Below are positions 1-9,981 of a DNA stretch of 64,000 nt, piece after piece. A program made the translations under genes and the position numbers. The DNA comes from Steinernema hermaphroditum (taxonomy: Eukaryota > Nematoda > Chromadorea > Rhabditida > Steinernematidae), in contig CM059623.1 in NCBI GenBank assembly GCA_030435675.1, forward strand, positions 14,230,092 to 14,294,091, read 5' to 3'. The notes below the pieces were generated by a model. It did no database searches and had not been told where the DNA came from. It was given only the letters and a program-made list of their open reading frames with translations. Positions within the stretch are counted from its first letter, which is position 1. Every line of letters begins with the position of its first letter.

Positions 1-240
1 GATCTAGGAAAGGAGCCTGAAGTCGTTTCATTCGTTTTGCATTCGCGCATCCTCCTTGTTTTGAGGTGTCCTCCCTTTACTTCCAAGACACCTTAAATCC
101 GGTAGGGGCGCCTGAAAGCGGAAAGGGAACGCTTGGAATCTGGGAGTGGCTGCCTGACACCCGAGATGGGACGCCTGAAATCCAGAAGGGGGCGCCTGAA
201 TCTGGCTGGGAACCCACAAAACGAGGGAGGACTTTATGCC
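1..240. repeat. degenerate minisatellite in receptor intron
   Basis: About 23-bp units built on a core like GGGACGCCTGAAATC recur with variation between roughly 70 and 220, with a weaker unit near the window start. The run lies just upstream of the second receptor exon, so it is probably inside intron 1 of the Srsx gene whose first exon is off the left edge. Open frames crossing it are repeat-derived. Confidence 0.6.
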
Positions 241-283
241 GAATATCGCTCTTAAACATCATTACTTTTGCTATGTATTTTAG

Positions 284-866
284 GTATCAATCCGTAGACA
301 GACTGAAGTACATGCTGTCTCATGTTGGTGCATGTGCGGCCTTCATCATAGTGCTAGTTACAACTCAGAATCTCACCCAAACACTTGATACAGGCGTACT
401 GTGCTTTCCTACTGAGACCATGACAGAAACCGTTAAAAGTGCCTTCGTTGTTTATCAAGTTTTCAACTCGATTTTGATCGTTGTCGTCTACACGCGACTG
501 CGCCGATGCCTGAAGATACGTCCTCTGCAAAGAAATTGTGAAACATCGAAGATAATGAAATCACTAACAGTCATTGTTATGGTGCACCTTCTCGGCTGGG
601 CATGCACGATGTCCATTTGGTGCGTTTCTGTGGCTTTAATTTCTGAGTAAGTCTTCGATTTGAAATTGTTGAACTGGTTGTTTAGCATCAATTTGTCTCA
701 GGCAGTCGAATTCGTGTCGGGACCGTTCGCCGCGGTCAACGTCACTATTCCCTGTGCTGTTTATTACAAGATGTCTTCAGTGTATCGTCGCGAGATTCAA
801 GCATTTTTCAGAGTGAAAAAGCAAGTGGGGTCGATTGGAACGACATGTGACGCAATGTGCAAGTGA
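284..866 (+). CDS. Srsx-type chemoreceptor, exons 2 and 3 (5' end outside window)
   Basis: Partial seven-transmembrane receptor of the nematode Srsx class, acting in the membrane, probably of a chemosensory neuron. Exon 2 is 284-646 and exon 3 is 686-866; the 39-nt intron ends in TTTAG. Exon 2 is 363 nt with phase-2 ends, exactly as in the complete genes at 2.1, 6.7, 10 and 15.5 kb. It covers TM4 to TM6, including the motif GVLCFPTETM and the TM6 block HLLGWACTMSIWCVS. Exon 3 holds TM7 (NVTIPCAVYYK) and a short tail ending DAMCK. The missing exon 1 (TM1-3 and DRY) must lie left of base 1. No internal stop is seen, so the gene is probably functional. Confidence 0.8.
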
Positions 867-1068
867 TCTACTGACTGGTGAATAAGTGTTTTCTCTTCTA
901 TCTTCAATAAGATTCAACTGGTAGCGCCTGGTAATATTGGGTCGTTACATTGACGCCAGTGATAGAAACTAATCATTTTCAAACAGAGAGGACAGTGCGA
1001 AGATAGGCGTCTAACAAGCAAGCAACATTGCACCAACCACCAATTTATTAACTAAGCACAGATAAACC

Positions 1069-1560
1069 TCACAGCGATATATGTGAACAATATAATTCGT
1101 CGCGTTTTCGAGAAATAACACATCTCACTCTTGTTGGATTTCCATTCCGCACAGCTAAAAACACATACGCGCTGTGGATGTCTCCATCATCTCCGTATGT
1201 TTTTGTTCCAAAGATCGAACGCGGAAAATAGAAGTGGTGCCTGCCGATTGGATCGAATTCTTCTCGAGCACAAAGCTTCAGTTTTCCCTCCAAGAATTGG
1301 ACATGATTTAGGGCTCTGAAATACAAATCTTCTCCTCAAAGTCCTTGTTTGTTCTGGGACCAGAACACTAAAAGTTCTTCGAGAGGATCATCTTCCATAA
1401 GGCACAAAGACTTCAACTGCGGTTGAGTAAGTGAAAGCTTCATGATTTCCATCACTCCTTCTGAATATGCCTCTTTTTGAATGCGTAAATTTCCTCGCTA
1501 ACCTTGTCTTCATTGCCTTCATAGATGTGCATCTCAACGCAATACACGGTCTTGGAAATT
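1069..1560 (-). pseudogene. 3' relic of the ~310-aa F-box-like family
   Basis: The minus strand encodes the C-terminal part of the family seen intact at 37.3 and 44.9 kb: a LEGKLKLC-like block, then IGRHHFYFPRS, then DGDIHSAYVF. The FWSQNK block near 1350 is in another frame, and part of the region upstream (toward 1560) is recognisable only in pieces. No start or N-terminal half is present. It sits between two Srsx genes, so copies of this family have been inserted or left behind inside the receptor array. Confidence 0.7.
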
Positions 1561-2061
1561 CAGCGTTGAAAAAAACCTCTTTTTTTAGAAAAAGGTGGTT
1601 TTTTGTTGGTATCATTTGAGAGCCGATGATTTTCCGCTTCGTTTCGCTTCGCGCTACTACGCGGAAAAGCGCATTTCAGCTTCGCCTATGCTCAACTGGC
1701 GAAGCTCCTAACCCATCGCCTCCTCCTATCCCCACAATAGCTAACAGAGGTATCGCTGACCTATCTATCAAGACTACCTATCTCACCGTGCTCACTATCT
1801 CTCTGCAAAACGACTACTCTTCGAACAGAAAGCAAGATGACTGCCGTCTGCTTTCTCGGCGCTTACTGCGCTATCTACCGTACCCTTGCCGAGACCTACT
1901 GCCAGTTGGAGCGACTGGCTCCGCTGAAATATCTAAACCAGCAGAAATAATAAGTGACTGTTATATGTAAAAGCTCATTTAGTTCGTTTTTTCAGAAACA
2001 GCCATATAAACCACGAGCGATCGGAATCGGAAAGGTTTCAGATGAGTTAGGAACACGTCAT
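1561..2061. other. no supported gene
   Basis: Open frames here have no recognisable domain or splice pattern. The stretch 1620-1700 is locally rich in CGCTTCG-like words. It lies between a relic and the 3' end of the next receptor gene. Confidence 0.4.
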
Positions 2062-3337
2062 TTAGCTGAGTCTATTTCGCAGCTGCACAGAATCCACCGG
2101 TGTCTTGAGTCGGAACAACGTTCGTATCTCGTAGCGATACACTGCGGACAGCTTGTAGTAGACAATGCAAGGAATGGCCAAATTGATTCCGGCAAACGGA
2201 GTCGATGCAAGCTCAAGAGCTTGAAGTAAATTGATGCTAAACGAACTGGTACTACACAGTTGTACGTCCTGTACTTACTCCGAGATTAGTATCACGGACG
2301 AGCACCATATACTATGGGTACAAGCCCAACCAAGCAGATGAACAACTACAACGACCGTCAGCGATTTCATGATCTTTCTCGTCTCCGTGTCCCTTTGCAC
2401 TGGAAGCTCCTTCAAACAGCGGCGCAGTCGTGAATAGACGAACACAATCAACATCGATATAAGCAGTTGATGCGTGAATACACCCCATTTTACGCCTTCT
2501 GTCATAGTTTCCGAGGGCAGACACAGGACGTTTGGCTCGAATGTTCGATTGATGTACTGTGCAGAAAGGAACAGAATCGAGGAGCAGAGGGACAGCAGAA
2601 AGTAAGCGGATAAGTATCTCGCTCTTTTTAACGATTTGTACCTAAACGTTAAGTGGTAGATGTTAAGTGATAGACTATCTAACAAGGAAACCTTCTGAAG
2701 CGTCCGCCCCATGTCGAACGTTAATGAGTGGGAAACCGAACAGCCGGCTTATACGCTCAAATAACTATAGTCAACTTTGGCCTAGTTGAGCTCGGGACCT
2801 CTATGGTAAAACTGGGGAGCGTTTCTGTTGCCATTTGTCAGATCCGGGTTCGGCTCCCCTCACTGTCACTCCGCTTCGAATCACACAAAAGCGGGTCACA
2901 AAGACTGACTACTTCACTTCGGACCTTTCGGAAGGTTCCCTTGCACGATGTACACTATTACGGTAGGCTTACCATACAGGATGAGCCACACAAAGATAAC
3001 GGTCAACACCGATCAGAAGGACCACTGTGGACGTAGAGTATCCCACTCCGACAAAAGGAAACTGATGGAAGACGCAATCGGAAATGGATACGAACCGTCC
3101 AAGAAACGCATTGTGCGCTGGATAGATTGTCGCGAGAACGAGAAAATTGTCAACGACTGCTTGAAAAGCGATCAGGACATTACAGTTGCTTCTTAGACGT
3201 TTGGATCTTATAGTTACAACAATGATTATTGTATTTAGGAAAATGCAGAAAGGCATTAGAAATAGATAGAATGGGATGTTGTAACGGGCGAAGACAAGAA
3301 GCTGCTCTTGAGTGATATACCACGTTGTTACACTCAT
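2062..3337 (-). CDS. Srsx-type chemoreceptor
   Basis: Complete 300-aa seven-transmembrane receptor of the nematode Srsx class. Exons on the minus strand are 3337-2973, 2641-2279 and 2236-2062 (365, 363 and 175 nt), joined in frame with phase-2 introns ending GTTTAG. The start is at MSVTTWYITQE, matching the starts of its paralogues. Visible motifs are the TM1/TM2 loop IRSKRLRSNCNVLIA, the DRY triplet in GVDRYLCVAHP at residues 112-114, CLPSETM between TM4 and TM5, HLLGWACT in TM6 and INLAIPCIVYY in TM7. All membrane segments are present without stops. It is oriented oppositely to the partial gene at 284, and probably acts as a G-protein-coupled receptor in sensory cilia. The ligand is unknown. 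Confidence 0.87.
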
Positions 3338-4736
3338 TCTGGCGTGGAATAAGTGGAGGTAACAGATTGAGAGTAATGTCCCTGTTGTATTATACTAGAA
3401 TTCCTCCCACTGTCCACTTTGAATGAACCCTATGACCACAAAATCATTGTAGTTTTATTTTGGAAAACAAGCACTTGCCATTAGAAGCAAATATGAAGCT
3501 GTTTGGTTAGTGAACATCTGTATTAACTATGGGGGTGGTCATTCCTGGAAGTACTAGCACGATAAAACACACTATAACGATATATCGATAACATGAGAAC
3601 TGATAGATCGAAGTAAGAAAGCGACTATCCGCTAGGTTCGCTCGATTGTTGAATTGGCAGCCAGTCGACCCTCCTGTGCTGTCCTTTGTCCGATGGAGGC
3701 CTTAGATGACTCGTGATGTACCTTTTGAACGTGTTGACGATAAGGAAAGTGCGAGGCAGTAATGAAGTAAGCTCTCGATAAGCTGATTTTTATAACTTAT
3801 GATATCGACACACTTGCCGTTCGACGCAAAGATCAAGTTACCCGGTTATTGAATCATATTATTAACTTGTGGGCTCAATTGTTCTTTCCCAGTTATTTTT
3901 GAGGTATTCCCCGTATTCGTATGAACCAACCGTAGGAGTGAAAGAGTTTGCCAGTACCCGCTTACAACAATCATTCGGCGTTTATAAACTACGCCTAATT
4001 GCTTTTGCTTTCACTAGTAATAACAACGCTACAATCAGAGATGTTCTTGAGGCTGGTCGCTTGTTTAAGCGGTTAGCCAGCCGGCTAAGCCGATTGGACG
4101 ATCTGCCACTCTATAGCTCGGCTCACAAAAGCGTCGGGCATGCCGATCGGGCGGACCGGGCACGTGGATAGTGCAGGGAGGTGCATGAGGTGAAGATCGA
4201 TGAGACTGTTGAAAATCTGTTGGGTTGCTGCATTGAAAATTTTACAAGTGATAAACATTGTCTACATTGTCAATGTTTGCTCCTAGATCATAACCGATGG
4301 GCGTTTTGGTGACTACAGTTAACTGTCGCCCCAGATTATGATTGGCGTTAACGTGCCGAACTACCGCGCTTCTCTTCCCGCCTGACTACCGGGGACACAA
4401 GAATATGCGCCCAGCTCCTACTGCGAAGCGCTTCCTTGTACCGCATTGCCGGCCGCTTGAGCGAGTGCTATCCGCATGGCATTTCCAGTTTCGTTATTGA
4501 ACTTGTTGCACCGTAGGTTCCCTCGTGAACAGATATGGCAAAGAGAGGGCGGGCGTCGACAGGATTCCCGGTTTGAAATCTATGCCTCACATTATTCTTT
4601 CCATGCCCATCTTCACACAATAAAAATATATCAACATGATGATATTTATTTCCATGAACAAGGCTGTTTTCTTATATTAACGCTTTGATAAGCATAATGG
4701 ATTCATTGGTCAACATGTGGCGACGCCACCCACGAT
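3338..4736. other. intergenic, no supported gene
   Basis: About 1.4 kb separating two same-strand receptor genes. I see no paralogue, no convincing splice pairs and no transposon ends. The part nearest 3338 should carry the promoter of the minus-strand receptor ending at 2062. Confidence 0.4.
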
Positions 4737-5700
4737 CTATGACGTATGACGTGAGACGGTTCTTATATCGGACACTTCGATCTTCAGCCTGAGAAGAGAA
4801 CGCAACTCTTTTCTATAGATGTTCGATTGTGTGTAGTAGACCGCACAGGGTATAGCGAGGTTAAGGCCGGCGAATACTCCAAGTCCTAGTTCGGCAGCTT
4901 GTGCGAGATTGGTGCTGAAAGTTCAATCAATTTGATAATAACTACGGTCACCTACTCGGAGATCAAAATTCTCGAAAAGCATAACAATCCTATAGAAGTG
5001 GCCCAGCCAAAGAGGTACACTTTCACAATCATCGTCAGTGCCCTGATTGTCCGCCTTGCCTCCACGTCGCATTGCGTGGGACGCGACTTCAAAAATCGAT
5101 GCATTCTCACGTACACAGCGATGACCATGACCGAGAGAAAGCCCTGAGAAGCACTCCACCAGTCCTTGATGCGATCTGGCATGGCAGACGGCAGAAAGCA
5201 GATCACACTTGGCTCATAGGTTTGTGCCATATACTGCGCTACATTCACCGATACGCAATAGATGGAACAGATGATAATGTGGAATGAGAAATACCTAAAA
5301 AGAAGGATAGTTTGATTTGAATGATTGAGACTTACCATCCGGGATGTACAACACTCAAATAGCGATCGATTCCAATCAGCAACATCAGCACAGAAGTGCA
5401 ATTTCCACCGGCCAAAGGAATGATCTGATAAAGGAAACATTCCGCATACGAGACGAACCGATTACTGTAGATATTGAAGCATGTATAGATCAAGGACGAA
5501 AGTGTACAAATGTCAGTGAAAGCCTGACAAGCAATGAGAATATTACAGTTGCTTCTTAGACGACTGGATCTGATGGTTACGGCAATGATGAGTCCATTTA
5601 AAACAAAGCAAAAAGGCAAGAAGATCATGTAGACTGGCACCAAATACTGGCCAAAGGTTAGTAAAGCTTCTTGGGAGATCCGCCAGTCTACTATAGCCAT
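4737..5700 (-). CDS. Srsx-type chemoreceptor
   Basis: Complete 293-aa Srsx-class receptor. Exons on the minus strand are 5700-5336, 5294-4956 and 4914-4737 (365, 339 and 178 nt). Splice phases match the other family members; exon 2 is 24 nt shorter in the TM4/TM5 region. The start MAIVDWRISQE aligns with its paralogues. Motifs: IRSSRLRSNCNILIA, the GIDRYLSVVHP DRY block at residues 112-114, a CFLPSAM loop, LFGWATS in TM6 and LNLAIPCAVYY in TM7. Introns are only 41 nt. No stops or frameshifts are seen. It is the middle gene of a same-strand run and its expression pattern cannot be read from sequence. Confidence 0.87.
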
Positions 5701-6289
5701 CTTTTTATGTCTGTGTAGCGCTTGTTTTTACGAGACTATGAGTAACAATGTGAAAGGATAATTACTACATGGGAAAGGGAAACGACGTCAAATAGTGGGT
5801 ATACCAGACGAAGCAGATTTAGTCTTCAATAGATATCCGCTTTTACAGTTTCGTAAGAAGGAATGCAGTGAAGTTCTTCGATTATAACCACACGAATGCC
5901 TTTATAAACATAATTATGAAATGCGAGTTATTTGAAACTATTTCCGTTCACGTCACCGTGAAATTTGCAGTGATAAACAACGCTCCCCCCGTTCGATAGG
6001 CCTTTGTCTTTCACCTCACATAATAACAAACACATTATCCCTGCTTCAGTTAGTGCAAGTTTCGATTCCAGCGGATTTCAAAGATTTGCATGCTAGATGG
6101 AACATTGAGTGACCGATGTCTGAACCACTTGTGATATTCCATTGACTTGGTGACGGACAACAAGTTTAATAATGCTTAATTTACTCTTAGAAACATGGCT
6201 ATGATCGCTGTGTTTGTTTTTTAAACGTCGATCGAACCACGACATGTTATCACCGCTCGTAGCTAGAGAACTATCTTTATTTAAGATTG
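5701..6289. other. intergenic, no supported gene
   Basis: Upstream region of the receptor starting at 5700. No open frame of note and no repeat ends were recognised. Confidence 0.35.
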
Positions 6290-6440
6290 ATTAACTGAGC
6301 ACAAATTAACCCAAACAGCGGTTTATGTAAACAATATTCCAATTCGTTACGTCTTGGCGAAACGTCTTGGCGTCTTGGTTGGGTTTCCGTTCCACACAGT
6401 CGAAAAATACGTACGCCTGGCTGCGTCTGGCTTGTCTGGC
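6290..6440 (-). pseudogene. short 3' relic of the ~310-aa F-box-like family
   Basis: On the minus strand the last part of the family's terminal exon and 3' flank can be aligned with 37250-37390: a cysteine-containing segment before the stop, the pattern around AAAATACGTACGC, and the polyA-proximal region. A small internal duplication of the CGTCTTGG word breaks the frame. Everything upstream is missing, so this is a terminal scrap. Confidence 0.55.
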
Positions 6441-6714
6441 GTGTACTTTGGAATGAAGACTTTCTGAAGCAAGCTGGAGAAACGGAAAGTTTCTAGTGCA
6501 TTTACAAAAACTAAAGAGAGATAGGAGGCAATTTAAAACTGATCAGTCTGGATTAAAATTTCATTGAGTCTTGAAATCAGGATCGAGAATGAAGGATGGA
6601 CGAAAATCCAAAAGCCCCAAATCTCTTAGCCACAAATGGGCCAACATAAAACGAATAAAATGTCCAACACTGTCGTAATCAGTTATATCCTTGTCACGGA
6701 AGAAAACGTCGATT

Positions 6715-8177
6715 TTATTGCGCAGCAGATAGACTTGCCACAGCATGAACTTTAACTGGCATCACCGTAGTCTTCAGTTGAAGCATCCGACGTATTTCGT
6801 TTCGATATATATTCGATTGGGAATAGTAAACAGCACATGGAATGGCCACGTTGACTCCAGCGAAAAGTCCGAGGCCCAGTTCGGTGGCTTGTGACAGATT
6901 TGTGCTAAACACGCACTTTCAAAAAGTGAAAACAGTCGAACTCACTCTGATATGAGAATAATGGACAGGCCAAGTAGGGTGATCGTTGTAGCCCATCCAC
7001 ACAAGTAGACGGTAACAATCAATGTCAACGCTCTAATAATTCTTCTTGTCTCCAAGTCGTTTACGGTGAAAGCGCTTTTCAGAAATCTGTGCAATTTATA
7101 GTACACTACGACGATCACAGCGGAGATTATGGCATGCCACACGGTCCATCCGTATTTGATCGTTTCGAGCATCGCTTCGGACGGAAAACAGAGAACTTGT
7201 CCCTGATCCGTTTGAGTAAAGAACAGAATCGCCGTGAATATTGCACAGTAGGTGAAGCAGGCGAGAATATGACTCGATATATACTTCCATTGTTTCTGCT
7301 TATGGTACCTATAAACGAAAGTAAAAATTGATGTTTCAGTTAATAAGGAGAAGTCCCACTCCGATCTGGAGATAGACATGTGGCAAAATCTGATAGATTT
7401 CATCGGTGAATGGGGTGTTTAAGCTACATTTCATAAATTGCGAGGACTCCTGCAGCGATGTCCCTAATGCCACAAAAGATACGATATTCTTGTCAGCCTT
7501 TGTCTTTTTTTTTGGACTGCTGTTCTAAGGTTTTCGGCATTTATAGCTAAAGTTAACACTGCAAAATAGGAAGTATGTCATTATAGCGAGAAAACCGGTC
7601 CCAATACCGTATATCTTGTGACCTCAGTTACATCGTACCAGGAGACCTTATAATTGCAGAGAACAAAATTAACTATGAAATATAGCTTAAATCCCCCATT
7701 CACCGATAAGATCTATCAGGCTTGCTATACTCTGTCATGTCGGCCTCCCTGTCAAATTTTAGCCAAGTTGCCGTGGGACAGTTTGGGGCCTCTTTCTCTA
7801 CAAGCCACCTACCATATCGGGTACACTACACACCAATACCGATCCAGTCCAATACATAGCGTCAAGAAAGTTGTAGAGTTAATGCCAGCCAAAGGGATGA
7901 TTTCAGTGACAAAGCACTCAGAAATGGTCATGAAGTGGCTGGTGTATATATTATACGCACAACGGGCTACGCTCAAAACGGCGAGAATATCGCTCAGCGC
8001 TTGAAAGGCGATGAGAATATTGCAGCTGCTTCGAAGATGAGACGATCGAATTGTGACGGCGATCAAGAGAACATTCGATATGATAGTACCGAAAATAACT
8101 ATTATATAAAGCGGTGCCAAGAATCGGGCGAAACAAAGAAGCATTTCTTGAGATATCCACCACTCGGTCAGCGCCAT
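6715..8177 (-). CDS. Srsx-type chemoreceptor
   Basis: Complete 305-aa Srsx-class receptor. Exons on the minus strand are 8177-7813, 7308-6946 and 6904-6715 (365, 363 and 190 nt), all in phase. An in-frame ATG lies 25 codons upstream, but the start MALTEWWISQE is preferred because it matches the paralogues and leaves exon 1 at the conserved 365 nt. Motifs: IRSSHLRSSCNILIA, GLDRYWCVVYP (DRY at residues 112-114), CFPSEAM, YLCGWATT in TM6 and VNVAIPCAVYYSQ in TM7. Intron 1 is unusually long (504 nt). The gene is a close paralogue of the one at 9982-12303; exons 2 and 3 share long nearly identical tracts. A family relic at 6.3 kb follows it. Confidence 0.87.
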
Positions 8178-9016
8178 GTCTGTGAAGTGCTCTTTGGTTT
8201 CGTGTTTGGCGAGACAACAAGTGTCAAAATAGTGGGTTTCGTACGTAAACACGACAAATTCGAGTGAGAGTAACGCCTAGAGTGGAACTTAAACAAGTAT
8301 TATACAGTACTTTTTATTAAATTTGTCTGCTCTAACGGATTATGGATTATAATCAGTGCAAAACATCGCTTCAGTCACCTTGTTGCCCAAAGCAAGATTG
8401 CAAAGCAATTGAGTTTTGATTATTTTGTTTTTCGAAGATAGATGGAGGTGGGTGGATTACTCTATTAGCGAATAGTGGCCGAAAGTATTTTTGGGTGGTC
8501 AAAAGTCGGCGTAGCGTTTTAAACTTTAATAAATTTTACCATATTAAATAGAACACACATTCAGAACGTCATTTTGCATATTTCATAGACCCACTTTACT
8601 GTAACCACTCTGCATATGGGCCGCGGGTTTCGTGTGCGCATAGCTTTACAGGCTCTTCTCCATCCGTTACAACATTCACTTCTTGGGATCTGGATCACCT
8701 TTTGGTATCTGCAGTTTCTCGTAGATCCCTACAATTCATAACGCTTGACGTGCTTTCTTATTTCCTCGAAAGGGGTCTGTTCCATATCTTGCAAGTGGCC
8801 TTTCCCTTCGCGTCGTCTGCATCGAAGAATTGTATACTGCAAATCAGCGAGCTATTCAGAACGAGAAACGCATGTGGTGATGAATATCATTAACCATATC
8901 ATAAGATATCATAAAGTGTCGTAGAAAACTCAAAAAAGCCTAAAAACTACGAAACTCGACACTCGCAAGCCCCGATCCGCAGGTCTCCGGCATTTGTGAA
9001 GGCCTGCTCCGCATCT
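8178..9016. other. intergenic, no supported gene
   Basis: About 0.8 kb upstream of the receptor at 8177. No paralogue was recognised. The right end runs into a receptor relic interrupted by a small transposon. Confidence 0.35.
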
Positions 9017-9024
9017 CGTGCTTC

Positions 9025-9185
9025 GGCTGTATACAAGAATTGTGCACATAATTAATTTTGTGTGCACATAACGGACTTCGTGTGCACATAATCTCTAAAG
9101 GTTCCAGTCGCCGTATTATTGCTCCTTTACGAAATTAATTATGTGCACACGGATTGAATTATGTGCACAATTCTTGTATACAGCC
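9025..9185. mobile_element. 161-bp MITE, hAT-like, 8-bp target duplication
   Basis: The ends are inverted repeats of about 29 bp that begin GGCTGTATACAAGAATTGTG and continue into GTGCACATAA-type words. The GTGCACATAA motif recurs internally. Both sides carry the direct repeat CGTGCTTC (9017-9024 and 9186-9193). An 8-bp target duplication is characteristic of hAT transposons, although the terminal GGCTG is not a typical hAT end. The element has no coding capacity and would need a transposase supplied elsewhere. It interrupts degraded receptor sequence. Confidence 0.75.
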
Positions 9186-9193
9186 CGTGCTTC

Positions 9194-9400
9194 ATTATAC
9201 GAGTAAGAACGATCACGTGCAGGTTTACTTCATGCCAGCCATTCATCTCGCTGGTTATTGCCTCGCTCTGTTCAAGGCTCTGGAAACGGCTGAAAGCGCC
9301 TATCCAAAACGACGAGGAAGATAAGCAGACAATAATTGTCGTGGTGTCTGTTTTCGGTTGGGGGTATTACATTAAACAACGTGATGGTATACAATAAGAT
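9194..9400 (+). pseudogene. Srsx receptor relic
   Basis: A frame on the plus strand retains the end of TM5, the third cytoplasmic loop and part of TM6 of an Srsx-like receptor: RLWKRLKAPIQNDEEDKQT followed by VVVSVFGWGYY. This corresponds to the RLHRFLKSRP...ETRR...GWAT region of the intact genes. Frames before and after are broken, and the upstream part is split by the 161-bp MITE. Its orientation is opposite to the two flanking receptor genes. Confidence 0.6.
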
Positions 9401-9981
9401 GGTGAACTTCTAATTTCAGAGTCGGCATGACATTCGACTTTCCAACTTGGTTGGAGGCCCCTTTCTAGTTTTCTACAACTCTATCTGCATTTAGCGTCTA
9501 TCTATGGCATGAAACTGAATGTCCATCGGCGCCATTTACTGTGATTAATGTATGTAGCTCTATGTTGTTTACTAAAAATTTCGTCTTCTTACCGACTCGT
9601 AGATACGAGCATTCTTAGGACGGACGACAGAAATGAAACGGGACGACAAACAGTTTATTTGCCGCACTCAAGAATATACAAATGACGAGATTTCTGAGTG
9701 CTGTCTAGACATCACACAGGGCAGCTCTGTGACACTAGTAACACTGTGTCTTTTTTATCCTGTCTGATATTTGTACTACAAATGAGGTCCTTGTTTATGC
9801 ACTTTATAGGCGCCGCTTGCAAGCAACCTTTCTATTTTCTCAATGTGATTCTGTGAATCTGTGAAAACAGTGCCGAGTGAAGGGCCAGACAAATATATGC
9901 CGATTCCGATGGATCGGAACTAGCCTGAGGGGTCAAATGATCTTTCTTTGTGGTCCTCGAATACAAACGTAAACACTAATA
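9401..9981. other. intergenic, no supported gene
   Basis: Degraded sequence between the receptor relic and the 3' end of the next receptor. It may hold further receptor debris, but no motif was firm enough to call. Confidence 0.35.
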
